Below are positions 34,844-44,663 of a DNA stretch of 64,000 bases, one piece after another. The notes below the pieces were generated by a model. That model ran no database searches and had not been told where the DNA came from. It was given only the letters and a program-made list of their open reading frames with translations. The DNA comes from Cupriavidus necator A5-1. GTDB lineage: Bacteria; Pseudomonadota; Gammaproteobacteria; Burkholderiales; Burkholderiaceae. The position numbers and the translations under genes were made by a program. Position 1 is the stretch's first letter; the number at the start of each line of letters is the position of its first letter. The DNA is taken from contig NZ_JQLI01000001.1 in assembly GCF_000744095.1 (NCBI RefSeq), positions 3,968,001-4,032,000 of the forward strand, given 5' to 3'.

Positions 34844-35176
34844 ATGAACCGCAACGCCTCCTCAGCCGCCGATGACGAAGCCCTGCGCGTGGCGGTACGC
34901 GCCGAGATTGCCGCGGCCTTCGATGGCCGCTTTCCTGAAGGCGTCACGCTCGACGTGGTGGATCGCCGCGTGACCGTGCGCGGCTGCGTGGACGACATCG
35001 AGGTCTCGCAGCGCATCGAGAAGGCCGCTGCCGTCAGCGCGGGCCTGCTCGGCGTGCATAACGAACTGTCGCTGCGCTGGCAGCCCGCGCCTGAACCGCA
35101 GGGGCAGCCGCAGGACAGCGGCATGCATGCGGATCCCGCGCGCAAGCCTGCAGGACAGGTCAACCATAAGGTCTGA
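34844..35176 (+). CDS. Small cytoplasmic BON-domain protein
   Basis: A 110-residue protein with one BON domain (about residues 10-80: VRAEIAAAFDGRFPEGV, LDVVDRRVTVRGCVDDIE, VHNELSLRW) and a Gln/Pro-rich tail. There is no signal peptide, unlike the third BON protein at 51928. ATG 34844 is preceded by AAAGGAG. It converges with the PRC-barrel gene across a shared hairpin terminator. The function is likely envelope or osmotic stress related, by family only. Confidence 0.82.
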   Translation: MNRNASSAADDEALRVAVRAEIAAAFDGRFPEGVTLDVVDRRVTVRGCVDDIEVSQRIEKAAAVSAGLLGVHNELSLRWQPAPEPQGQPQDSGMHADPARKPAGQVNHKV

Positions 35177-35192
35177 ATGGAAGGGCTGAACG

Positions 35193-35230
35193 AAAAGGCC
35201 AGGCGCCGGATCCATGCCCGGCGCCTGGCC
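35193..35230. terminator. Bidirectional terminator between BON and PRC-barrel genes
   Basis: A perfect 13-bp stem, GGCCAGGCGCCGG and CCGGCGCCTGGCC (35197-35209 and 35218-35230), is preceded by AAAA on the plus strand, so transcripts from the minus strand end in a stem followed by TTTT. It lies between two convergent genes. It should work well for the PRC-barrel gene and less well for the BON gene. Confidence 0.82.
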
Positions 35231-35251
35231 TCCCCCGGATGACCGCATCAC

Positions 35252-35719
35252 CTACTTGCGGTCTTCCCACGGATCGTAGCGATCCGCTTCCCAATATGGC
35301 GAAATCCCGTAGTACTGGTGGATGCTGGTGGCCCACTGCGAGTCGGCCATGCTCGGCCAGTGGTCCTTGTCGAACCCCGGCGCGGCCTTGAGCCGGTCCT
35401 TCTCGACGCCAAGCACGAAACACTTGCGCCGCGTGTCGAGCGTCAGAGCCGACCACGGCAGGGCGAACAGCTTCTCGCCGATGCCCAGGAAGCCGCCCAT
35501 GGCCATCACTGCGTAGGCCACGCGTCCGCCCAGCACGTCGATCATGATGTGGTCGATGGTGCCGATATCGTCGCCCGCGGGGTCAACCACCTTGTTGCCC
35601 TCGAGCGTATCGGCGGCCATCACGAATGGGCCGGGGCCCGGGGAATTGCGGTCGATGCCGCCGACGATCGATGCGCCGCGCGGCTGTTCGCCCGGGGATT
35701 CAGGTTGGACTGGATTCAT
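35252..35719 (-). CDS. PRC-barrel domain protein
   Basis: A 155-residue protein whose central domain (about residues 34-110) is a PRC-barrel: ADTLEGNKVVDPAGDDIGTI, HIMIDVLGGRVAYAVMAMGG, FLGIGEKLFALPWSALTLD. The C-terminus is rich in aromatic residues (SIHQYYGISPYWEADRYDPW). Proteins of this design are common in rhizobial and Burkholderiales stress clusters. Start ATG 35719 with GGAGGTGTCC upstream. It lies 67 bp after the AGRF-type gene on the same strand. Confidence 0.88.
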   Translation of the reverse strand: MNPVQPESPGEQPRGASIVGGIDRNSPGPGPFVMAADTLEGNKVVDPAGDDIGTIDHIMIDVLGGRVAYAVMAMGGFLGIGEKLFALPWSALTLDTRRKCFVLGVEKDRLKAAPGFDKDHWPSMADSQWATSIHQYYGISPYWEADRYDPWEDRK

Positions 35720-35786
35720 GGACACCTCCGTTTTTGCCTTGGGATGGAAGGACGCCGGCGCTGGCATTGCCCGCGCCCGCACTGCG

Positions 35787-36377
35787 CTAGCTGTACTCGC
35801 GCGTTCTCGGGTTTTCCGCCGGCACCGGCGGCACGGTCGGATCGAAGTCGGCCCAGCGGCCGTCGACCCAGCGGCCATCGGCGCGCTCCACATCCTTGGC
35901 GCCGCCCTGGCGCAGCAGATCCGCCACCGCCGCCGGGCTCCCGCTGGCCACATGCGCGGCCAGCACCACGCCGGCGTTGCGCACCGGCGGCTGCCCGGTC
36001 AGCGGGTCGCGCCGCACGTTGCGCGCTAGCGCCAGTGCGCCGGCCAGCGACCCCAGATAGGCACCCAGGCCGACGGCAAACACCATCACCAGGATGGACA
36101 GCGGCGGCGCGGCCGACACCGCGGAAATCAACGCTGCGCCCACGGCCGCGCCCACCGCGGCGCCGATCAGCACCCCGGCCATGGCACCGATGCCGGACTT
36201 GCGCGCGCCGGCATCGGCAGCGTGGTCGCCGCCCAGCGGGTAGGCGGCGTGTTGTCCGGGCGGGTTGACGTAGAACAGGTTGAGGTCCTTGTCCGCAAAT
36301 CCCTGCGCCTTCAGCCGGCTGGCCATGGTTTCTGCGGTGGAAAAGCTGTCGAAGCGGCCTGCAATGATGGCGGACAT
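35787..36377 (-). CDS. Stress protein of the 'AGRF' type with glycine-zipper membrane segment
   Basis: A 196-residue protein beginning MSAIIAGRFDSFSTAETMA. The central part (about 65-125) is a Gly/Ala-rich hydrophobic stretch with small-xxx-small repeats (GIGAMAGVLIGAAVGAAVGA) followed by another helix (LSILVMVFAVGLGAYLGSLA), so it probably spans the membrane twice. The C-terminal block DVERADGRWVDGRWADFDP is shared with the shorter paralogue at 27041-27472. ATG 36377 follows AAAGGAGCC. It is probably co-transcribed with the PRC-barrel gene. The molecular role is unknown. Confidence 0.82.
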   Translation of the reverse strand: MSAIIAGRFDSFSTAETMASRLKAQGFADKDLNLFYVNPPGQHAAYPLGGDHAADAGARKSGIGAMAGVLIGAAVGAAVGAALISAVSAAPPLSILVMVFAVGLGAYLGSLAGALALARNVRRDPLTGQPPVRNAGVVLAAHVASGSPAAVADLLRQGGAKDVERADGRWVDGRWADFDPTVPPVPAENPRTREYS

Positions 36378-36476
36378 GCTGGCTCCTTTTCGTTCATCCG
36401 ATGGATTCGGGCAACAGCGCGGCGCCGTGGCGCCGCGCTGCCGCGCATGGACTAAAGGTGGCTGACGTGCGCGCCT

Positions 36477-37109
36477 TCAGCGGCGGCCGGTCGAGCCCTT
36501 GCGCTGGCCGGCGGGCTTGGCCCCTGCGGGCTGCTGTTCGCTGCCGCGCTTGAGCTTCCAGTCGACGTCGTCGCGCGCGGTCTGCGTCCTCTTCTCGGCA
36601 TGCATGGCCGCGCTTGGCGAGATCGGGTCGCTGGCGGGGAAAGTCATCTCCAGGGAGTCGTCGACCGCAGCCTGGTAGGTCTTCTTGCCTTCCTTGCGCT
36701 GCTTGTCCCCGGCCTTGGCGGTCATGCCGGTTTCGGCACGGCCGGCGCCTGCGCCAGGACTGGCCATGGCGGACTTGCCGGTCTTCGCGGCCGGCTTGGC
36801 AGCAGGCTTCGCGGATGGCTTGGCACTTGCCTTCGCGGCTGGCTTGGCGGCTGGCTTGGCGGCTGACTTCGCCGCGGGTTTCGCGGCCGGCTTTGCCACG
36901 GCCTTTGTAGCGGCCTTGGCAGCGGGCTTTGCGGCAGGCTTTGCGGCCTTCATCGCCGCGCCGCTCTTGCCGGCCTTGCCTGCGGAAGCAGCCGAAGCGC
37001 GCGAGCTGCGGGCGGCCTGCGCCTTGTCGGATTTCATGTCGGACTTCGCGCCGGACGACTTGCGGGCAACCTGCGCGGCCTTGTCGGATGGGCGGCTGGC
37101 TTTGGGCAT
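36477..37109 (-). CDS. Histone H1-like Lys/Ala/Pro-repeat protein
   Basis: A 210-residue basic protein. Residues about 50-115 consist of repeated KPAAK-type units (AAKPAAKPAAKAATKAVAKP), like the tails of eukaryotic H1 and bacterial H1-like proteins that bind DNA without sequence preference. The C-terminal 75 residues differ: KKTYQAAVDDSLEMTFPASD, where the DSxxxxFPASDP motif also occurs in small stress proteins. ATG 37109 follows GGAGGGCCC. The repeated codons make a degenerate repeat at DNA level (36780-36960). It probably compacts or protects DNA, by analogy. Confidence 0.83.
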   Translation of the reverse strand: MPKASRPSDKAAQVARKSSGAKSDMKSDKAQAARSSRASAASAGKAGKSGAAMKAAKPAAKPAAKAATKAVAKPAAKPAAKSAAKPAAKPAAKASAKPSAKPAAKPAAKTGKSAMASPGAGAGRAETGMTAKAGDKQRKEGKKTYQAAVDDSLEMTFPASDPISPSAAMHAEKRTQTARDDVDWKLKRGSEQQPAGAKPAGQRKGSTGRR

Positions 37110-37371
37110 GGTTGGGCCCTCCTTGGTTGAGTAACTTACCCATGCAAGGCGCGGGCCAGATGCCAGGCGGATGGCACATGCAGGCGGGAGCGGGTGCAGC
37201 GCCTGCCGTGGGGGCCGCCATGCTGCCGTGGGGCTGCGGTCAGGCTGCGGGGGGCGCGCCGCGCGCTGGCAAGCGGTACGCGTAGCGCGCACCGCACGCC
37301 TGTAAAAACTACATCGACATGGAAGCGTTATGAACGCACATTGAGCCCGTCATCGCGCCACGCGCAATCGC

Positions 37372-38232
37372 TCACCCGCCGCGCACTTGCCGCGGGAACC
37401 GGACCGCGATGCAGACGCTGATCCTGTCGCTCTCGCAGTTATCGCTTTCCGCGCTCAGCACGGCACCGTGCAGTTCCACCATGCGGCGGGTCAGCAGCAG
37501 CGCGGTGCTTTGCCGCGCCGGTGGGGCGCCATCCGCCGCCGGGGGCCGGCGGCCGAAGAAGTCGGTCAGTGCGGTCAGGCGGCTGGTGCTGCGCTGCTGG
37601 TCCAGCGGCGGGCTTTCGGTGATGCGCAGCTTGACGTGGTCGGGCTCGCCGGCAATCTTTACGGCGACCGTGCCGCCGGCCGGGGCGCGCCAGATGCAGT
37701 GCACCAGCAGGTGCCGCAGCAGCGGCGCCAGGCGCGCCGCGTCGGCGTCGACGACATAGGCCGAATTACCGGCGCCGTCGGTGGTCACCGGCGACAGCAG
37801 CACCCCGCGCGCCTCCGCCGCCGGGCGGCGATCGGCAATGGCCTGGGCCACGGCATCGAGCAGGTCGACCTGCTGCCAGCGCGGCACCGCCTCGTCGGCG
37901 AGCAGCCGCACCCCTTCTTCCATTTCCTCTATCAGCGCGAGCTGCTGCTGCATGCCGGCGCGAATGCCGTCCAGTGCGCGCTGGGCCGGCGCGGGTGCGG
38001 TATCGAAGGCGCGGTCCAGCACGTAGGCCCAGCTCTGGATGGCATTCAGGGAAGAACGCAGGTCGTGTGCTGACTGCTCGATCAGCGCGCTCACTTCCTG
38101 CACGCTTTGCACAGCCTGCCCGTCCAGCGAGGCGATAGCATCGCTGCCCGCGCCTGCAGGGCCAACGCCACGCAGGGAAGGATGGTCAGGGGCGTCCGGC
38201 ATGCCGGATTGCAGCGGTTGCTCAGGCATCAT
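37372..38232 (-). CDS. Short soluble histidine kinase
   Basis: A protein of about 286 residues with a HisKA dimerisation/phospho-acceptor region (IEQSAHDLRSSLNAIQSWAY, H-box His near residue 57) and a degenerate HATPase domain (LLRHLLVHCIWRAPAGGTVAV; LLLTRRMVELHGAVLSAES). It has no membrane helix, PAS or receiver domain. The classical N-box Asn is not clear, and the G1 DxGxG motif is not visible, so ATP binding may be weak. It lies just upstream, in the opposite transcriptional sense of reading, of the response regulator at 38344, which it follows by 111 bp on the same strand; they are a likely pair. Start at ATG 38232 is the best guess. Confidence 0.75.
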   Translation of the reverse strand: MMPEQPLQSGMPDAPDHPSLRGVGPAGAGSDAIASLDGQAVQSVQEVSALIEQSAHDLRSSLNAIQSWAYVLDRAFDTAPAPAQRALDGIRAGMQQQLALIEEMEEGVRLLADEAVPRWQQVDLLDAVAQAIADRRPAAEARGVLLSPVTTDGAGNSAYVVDADAARLAPLLRHLLVHCIWRAPAGGTVAVKIAGEPDHVKLRITESPPLDQQRSTSRLTALTDFFGRRPPAADGAPPARQSTALLLTRRMVELHGAVLSAESDNCESDRISVCIAVRFPRQVRGG

Positions 38233-38343
38233 CGTGTCGGCCAGGTTGGCTGCATTGGCTGAAGCAAGAAGCGTGCGGCACGGGGGCACCGTAGGCCACC
38301 GCGGCACGCGAACCGCCGCCACCGTTTGCCGGCACGCACGCCG

Positions 38344-39744
<1,401 letters not shown>

Positions 39745-40116
39745 ACGATCCGTCAGTGAGACCTAATAGAGTCCTGAGCGCAACCCTGCGCGCGCCTGGC
39801 TCTCCGTGCACTGCGGTGGGAGTCTGGGGGCGGCTCCGGCCGGAGACAACGGGAACAAACCGCCGGCACGCTCCATGCGAGGCGTGGCTCGGCGGCAGGT
39901 ACAGGCGACGGCACTGGCGCTGCACCGGGGGTTCTGCACTGCGTACTGCAAGTCTAAGCGCGGGCAGGCAGGGTCGTTGCCGGTGTCCGTCTGACACGGC
40001 TGTCGGAGCTTTCCGCGCCTGCCAACGCACGTCTGGCAAGGCCCCTTGGCAAAGGCTAGCATAGGAACTTCTCACCTTCCCGATGACTTCACTCGCCTCG
40101 CTGCGAGGCCTCCGAG
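39745..40116. other. Divergent intergenic region between two sigma-54 activators
   Basis: The 372-bp gap separates the response regulator (minus strand) from the receiver-less activator (plus strand). It is less GC-rich than its neighbours and contains several interrupted short repeats (GGCGGC/GCCGGC) but no open reading frame with coding character. A TGGCAAGG-CCCC-TTGGCA sequence near 40035-40052 resembles a sigma-54 promoter but has 12 rather than 10 bases between GG and GC. Confidence 0.5.
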
Positions 40117-41175
40117 GTGCCAGTGACCGTGACAGTGACTGCCAGCACACCGCGGCGCAGCAACGCCGCCCCCCATTCCAGCCACCCGGCCAGCGCGTCC
40201 GGGGGCGAGCCCGCGCCGCGTCGGGCGGTGCCGTCGCAGGTGACGCTGCTGTGGGAGAGCACCGCGCCCGCGATGCGGCGCCTGATTGCGCAAATCGAGC
40301 GCGTGGCGCCCACCGACGTCACCATGCTGGCGGTAGGGGAAAGCGGCTCGGGCAAGGAAGTGGTGGCGCGGGCCGTGCACGAGCGCAGCGCGCGCCGCAA
40401 GGGTCCCTTTATCGCCGTCAATTGCGGCGCGATCCAGCCCACGCTGATTGAATCTGAACTGTTCGGACATGAAAAAGGCGGCTTCACCGGCGCGATCGAA
40501 CAGAAGGCCGGCTACTTCGAGCAGGCCCAGGGCGGCACGCTGTTTCTCGATGAAGTCACCGAGATGCCGCTGGAGATGCAGATCAAGCTGCTCCGGGTGC
40601 TCGAGGGCCGCACCTTTCACCGCGTCGGCGGCGACACGCTGATCGTCACCGATGTGCGCATCCTGGCGGCCACCAACCGCGATCCGGTCGAGGCCGTGCG
40701 CTCAGGCCACCTGCGCGAGGACCTGCTGTACCGGCTGGCAGTGTTCCCCTTGCATATTCCGCCGCTGCGCGAGCGCCCGGACGATATCGTGCCGCTGGCG
40801 CGCCATTTCCTGGCCGAATACAACGCCATGGAGCGCACCGACAAGGCGTTCTCGGCCGCGTCGCTGGACCGGCTGGTGCGCTACGACTGGCCGGGCAATG
40901 TGCGCGAGCTGAAGAACTCGGTCTACCGCGCCTTTATCCTGGCCGACAAGGTGGTGGAGATCGGCAACCCCAACCTGGCCACGCAGCCGCCGCGCCCGAC
41001 CACCGTCGACGGCGTGGTCAATGTGCGCGTGGGCACCACGCTGGCGGACACCCAGCGCGAGATCATCATGGCCACGCTGGCGCGCTTTGGCGGCGACAAG
41101 CGCCAGGCCGCGCGCGCGCTCGGCATCAGCCTGAAGACGCTGTACAACCGGCTGGACGCTTACCGGTCGCTCTAG
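40117..41175 (+). CDS. Receiver-less sigma-54 activator
   Basis: A 352-residue enhancer-binding protein with a short Thr/Pro/Ala-rich N-terminus instead of a receiver, an AAA+ domain (Walker A GESGSGKEV, Walker B GGTLFLDEVTEMP, R-finger region VTDVRILAATNRD) and a Fis-type HTH (DKRQAARALGISLKTLYNRL). The sigma-54 loop reads GGFTGA. Without a regulatory domain it may be constitutive or controlled by a partner, such as the kinases nearby. The likely start is GTG 40117; no strong ribosome site is visible. It converges with the hybrid kinase at 41172 and the two share a CTAG overlap at their stops. Confidence 0.87.
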   Translation: MPVTVTVTASTPRRSNAAPHSSHPASASGGEPAPRRAVPSQVTLLWESTAPAMRRLIAQIERVAPTDVTMLAVGESGSGKEVVARAVHERSARRKGPFIAVNCGAIQPTLIESELFGHEKGGFTGAIEQKAGYFEQAQGGTLFLDEVTEMPLEMQIKLLRVLEGRTFHRVGGDTLIVTDVRILAATNRDPVEAVRSGHLREDLLYRLAVFPLHIPPLRERPDDIVPLARHFLAEYNAMERTDKAFSAASLDRLVRYDWPGNVRELKNSVYRAFILADKVVEIGNPNLATQPPRPTTVDGVVNVRVGTTLADTQREIIMATLARFGGDKRQAARALGISLKTLYNRLDAYRSL

Positions 41176-43175
41176 GACTGCTCGGGCGGCTGGCCCTTGC
41201 CCGCTGGCTGCGCCAGTGCCCGCGACAACGCATCGATCGCCAGCGGCTTGGTCAGGTGCGCATGAAAGCCCGCCAGCTGGCTGCGCCGCTGGTCCTCGGC
41301 GGTGCCGCGCCCGGTCAGCGCCAGGAACTGAACGCCGCGGTCCGCGCCCGCCTGGCGCATCGCCTGCAGGACTTCATAGCCCGACATGTCGGGCATCTCC
41401 AGGTCGAGCAGCACGCAGTCGGGGCGGAATTCGCCTGCCACCGCCAGCGCCTGCTGGCCGCCATGGGCCGCGCGGGCCTCGTGGCCGAGCAGGGATAGCA
41501 ACTCCGCCATGCTGTCGGCCGAATCCGCGTTGTCGTCCACCACCAGCACGCGCCTGCGCGGCACCGTTCCCGGCGGCCGCGCGTCCGCCTGGGGCACGCG
41601 GCCGGTGACGCGCGGCAGGATCACGGTAAAGGTGCTGCCCTTGCCGGCGCCGGCGCTGTCGGCCTGGATCGCGCCGCCATGCGCTTCCACCACCGCCTTG
41701 GCCAAGGCCAGCCCGATGCCCAGCCCGCTGCCGCTGCCGGCCTCGGCTTCCTGCGCGAACAGGTTGAAGATGCGGTCCATTGCCGCGAGCGGCAGGCCCC
41801 GCCCGGTGTCCGACACGGCCGTGACCACGCGCGCCGGCTCCACGCTCACGCGCACGCTGACGGTGCCGCCGCGCGGCGTGTACTTGGTGGCGTTGCTGAG
41901 CAGGTTGAGCAGCACCTGTCCCAGCCGCGCCGCGTCGGCGCGCACATAGGGCGAGGTGACCGGCAGATCCACGACCAGTTGCTGGCCGGCGGCGTCCAGC
42001 ATGGGCCGGATCGCGTCGATGCTGGCGGTCACAACATCGTTGTACGAAGTCGGCGTCAGCTCCATCCTCATCTTGCCCGCGGTCACGCGGCCGACGTCGA
42101 GCAGGTCGTTGACCAACCGCTCGAGCTGGTGCAGCTGCCGGTCGATGATCTCGGCGCAGTGGCGGATGCGGGTATCGGCGGTGGGCGTCAACGCAATCAC
42201 CTCCACCGCGTTGCGCACCGGCGCGAGCGGGTTGCGCAGTTCATGCGCGAGGATGGCCAGGAACGCCTGCAGCCGGCGGTTGCCGGTTTCGAGCACCTCC
42301 AGCCGCAGCGTGTCGCTGAGGTCGCGCGCGGTCCACAGCAGGCCGTTGGGACAGCCACCGGCGTCGCGCACCAGCACCATGCGCGTCTGGCAGCGCACGA
42401 TGGTGCTGTCCTTGCGTGCCACGCGCTCGTCGCCCGCCCACTGCCCGCAAGCGCGGGCAGCCTCCAGTGCCACCCGGTGGCACCCCGCGGCAGCGTCCTG
42501 GCTGGTGTAGAGCAGCGCCAGCGGCTGGCCCACGGCGTCGGCCTCGGCATAGCCAGAGAGTGCCTGCGCACCGACATTCCAGCTGCGGATAGTGCCGTCG
42601 AGGTCCAGTTCGCAGATCGCGGTGCCGGGCAGGCTATCGGCCAGCAGGCGCACGCGCGACTCGGCCAGCGCCGCGTGCTCGGCGGCCGCCTGCTGCACGG
42701 TGATGTCGCGGCAGGACATCACGAAACCGGTGGGCGCGCCCGTGGTCGCATCGCCGTTCGGCGACAGCGTGCCCGGCAGCTCCGCCGCGCCGATCGCCTG
42801 CATGACGCAGTCCGCCTGCAACAGGCTGCCGTCGCGGCGCACGCGCCAGCCCTGGTCGCGCGCACTGCCGGTTTGCGCGGCTGTGCGCTGCCATTGCTGC
42901 GGCAGGCCGGCGGCAATGTCATCGGGGCGGTGCAGGCAGGAAAAGTGGCGGCCGAGGATCTCGTCGGCGCTGTAGCCGAACACCTTGCGCGCGGTCTCGG
43001 GCCACAGCGCGATGCGGCCATCCGCATCGGTCTCGAACACGGCGCAGTCTTGCACGGCATCGAGCAGGCGCCGGTATTGGATGGCCTGCTGCGGAGCGGG
43101 ATGGTCCGCCATGGTGTCCCCCGGTTCGCCAACGGGTGACGTGCGGACGACTTTTGCCGTTTGCGGCTCGGCCAT
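41172..43175 (-). CDS. Hybrid sensor histidine kinase (PAS-PAS-HisKA-ATPase-REC)
   Basis: A cytoplasmic hybrid kinase of about 667 residues. Two PAS domains (about 30-140 and 165-275), a HisKA domain with FLAILAHELRNPLAPVRN, an ATPase domain (NLLSNATKYTPRGGTVSV, VSDTGRGL, GSGLGIGLALAK) and a C-terminal receiver (VLVVDDNADSADSMAELL, phospho-acceptor in DCVLLDLEMPDMSGYE, Lys in HLTKPL). There are no membrane helices. I start at ATG 43175 (AAGGTG upstream); ATG 43111 is an alternative. No cognate output regulator is adjacent in the same operon, but the receiver-less activator converges with it. Confidence 0.88.
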   Translation of the reverse strand: MAEPQTAKVVRTSPVGEPGDTMADHPAPQQAIQYRRLLDAVQDCAVFETDADGRIALWPETARKVFGYSADEILGRHFSCLHRPDDIAAGLPQQWQRTAAQTGSARDQGWRVRRDGSLLQADCVMQAIGAAELPGTLSPNGDATTGAPTGFVMSCRDITVQQAAAEHAALAESRVRLLADSLPGTAICELDLDGTIRSWNVGAQALSGYAEADAVGQPLALLYTSQDAAAGCHRVALEAARACGQWAGDERVARKDSTIVRCQTRMVLVRDAGGCPNGLLWTARDLSDTLRLEVLETGNRRLQAFLAILAHELRNPLAPVRNAVEVIALTPTADTRIRHCAEIIDRQLHQLERLVNDLLDVGRVTAGKMRMELTPTSYNDVVTASIDAIRPMLDAAGQQLVVDLPVTSPYVRADAARLGQVLLNLLSNATKYTPRGGTVSVRVSVEPARVVTAVSDTGRGLPLAAMDRIFNLFAQEAEAGSGSGLGIGLALAKAVVEAHGGAIQADSAGAGKGSTFTVILPRVTGRVPQADARPPGTVPRRRVLVVDDNADSADSMAELLSLLGHEARAAHGGQQALAVAGEFRPDCVLLDLEMPDMSGYEVLQAMRQAGADRGVQFLALTGRGTAEDQRRSQLAGFHAHLTKPLAIDALSRALAQPAGKGQPPEQS

Positions 43176-43359
43176 GAGCGCACCTTCTGCGTATGTGGAG
43201 GTGGAAATCGGCAAGTCCCGGCCGGAACCGCGCGGCGCAGGGCCAAATGCCCGCCATTTGGCGGGCATCCGAGTCAATGATAGGCGCTCGCGGCCCATGC
43301 GCCACCCGTTCTGTGTCACAAGGCCACACCGCACCCGCGTTCAGGGGAGGGGCAGGAAT

Positions 43360-43403
43360 CAAAAGAGGGAAAGCCCCGCGCGGGGAGGCTCCGCACGCGG
43401 GGC
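43360..43403 (-). terminator. Terminator after the SDR gene (43414)
   Basis: GCCCCGCG (43373-43380) pairs with CGCGGGGC (43396-43403), with an inner hairpin, and on the minus strand is followed by TTTCCCTCTTTT. It starts 10 bp past the SDR stop codon and precedes the hybrid-kinase promoter region. Confidence 0.78.
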
Positions 43404-43413
43404 AGCGCGGCAC

Positions 43414-44421
43414 CTAGCGCGAGCGCCGCAACTGGACCAGCGCGGCCACCGCGGCCGAGGCGCCGACCACCAGCGCGGTCGTGAGCATCGGGTAGCGCGC
43501 CGTGGTGGTGTACGGGCACGACTGCAGCGCGCCTTGCGTGCCGCCGCGCTCCTGCAGCCCGGTGCCGCTGCCGTAGAGCGCGTTGTCCTCGAGCGGCCCG
43601 GCCGGGTGGCGGGTCTGCTGCGCGCGGCCGATAAAGCGGCGCATAAAGCGGTCGAAGGTGTGCGGCGCGTGGTAAGCCGCCGCCGAGAAGGCCTTGGCGG
43701 CGGCGCCGACGAACAAATCGCGGCGCGGGTTCTCGGCCGCGAACAGGATCGCCTCGGCCGCCAGCGCCGGGTCATACAGCGGCGGCGGCAGGCGTGGCTC
43801 GACATCGAGGAAATTCTTGGCATGCCGCGCGAGCGGCGTTTCCAGGCCGGCGGGCTTGATCAGCGTCACGCTGACCGGTGCCTGCTCCTGTTCCAGTTCC
43901 ACCCGCAGCGAATCGGTAAAGCCCTTGATCGCATGCTGCGAGGCCGCGTAGGCGCTTTGCAGCGGCAACGGGCCGTCCGACGCCTCGCTGCCCATGTTGA
44001 TGATGGCGCCGCCGCACTCGCGCAGATGCGCCGCCGCGGCCAGCGAGCCGTGCACGGTGCCCCAGTAGTTGGTGTCGAACAGCCGGCGCTGGTCTTCCAG
44101 CGGCACGTCGCAGTGGCGCCCGAAGATGGTCACGCCGGCGTTGTTGATCCAGGTATCGAAGCCGCCGAACCGCTCGATGGCCGTCTGCGCCACCCGCGCG
44201 ACATCTTCATGCTTGCCCACGTCGGCCGCCACGGTAATGACTTCGGTGCCATGCTCGCGCAGTTCTTCCGCGAGCTGGTGCAGCGAATCCTCGCTGCGCG
44301 CCACCAGCACCAGGCGCGCGCCCTGCTGCGCTGCCTTGCGCGCGGTGACCAGGCCCACGCCGCTGCTGGCGCCGGTCAGCACGATGACCTGTGAGCCGAT
44401 CTTTTTCAGGGTTGGTTTCAT
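43414..44421 (-). CDS. SDR-family oxidoreductase with C-terminal membrane anchor
   Basis: A 335-residue short-chain dehydrogenase: VLTGASSGVGLVTARKAAQQ (cofactor), NNAGVTIFGRH, catalytic Ser in IINMGSEASDG, Tyr/Lys in YAASQHAIKGF. Beyond the usual about 250 residues there is an extension ending in a single hydrophobic helix (LTTALVVGASAAVAALVQLRRSR), so it may be tail-anchored. Substrate unknown. ATG 44421 with GGAAGCGGCAG upstream. It is divergent from ligD. Confidence 0.9.
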   Translation of the reverse strand: MKPTLKKIGSQVIVLTGASSGVGLVTARKAAQQGARLVLVARSEDSLHQLAEELREHGTEVITVAADVGKHEDVARVAQTAIERFGGFDTWINNAGVTIFGRHCDVPLEDQRRLFDTNYWGTVHGSLAAAAHLRECGGAIINMGSEASDGPLPLQSAYAASQHAIKGFTDSLRVELEQEQAPVSVTLIKPAGLETPLARHAKNFLDVEPRLPPPLYDPALAAEAILFAAENPRRDLFVGAAAKAFSAAAYHAPHTFDRFMRRFIGRAQQTRHPAGPLEDNALYGSGTGLQERGGTQGALQSCPYTTTARYPMLTTALVVGASAAVAALVQLRRSR

Positions 44422-44663
44422 CTGCCGCTTCCTCCTCGGATGGCCCCGGCACGACGCCGGGCATGCCTCTCGCTAGTCGCAAGGAGTGTTCCCGTCCAGT
44501 GCGCCACGGCGCACCGGTACAGGCGCAGCGAACGTCGCGCGACCGGCGCCGCAGAATTACAACGCCCGGTAAGAACCACATACCGCATCCCCGGCGCTCT
44601 GCACCTGTAGGACGGGCGCCGATTTCGGCCAAGCCATGTGCTGCCTAAGCTGGATGCATTCCC

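Noticed and set aside
36780..36960. Repeated GGCTTGGC-type DNA units resembling a repeat array
   Set aside because: They encode the KPAAK repeats of the H1-like protein in frame, so the repetition is at protein level.
40035..40052. Sigma-54 promoter-like TGGCAAGG...TTGGCA before the receiver-less activator
   Set aside because: Spacing between GG and GC is 12, not 10 bp, so it would not be recognised.
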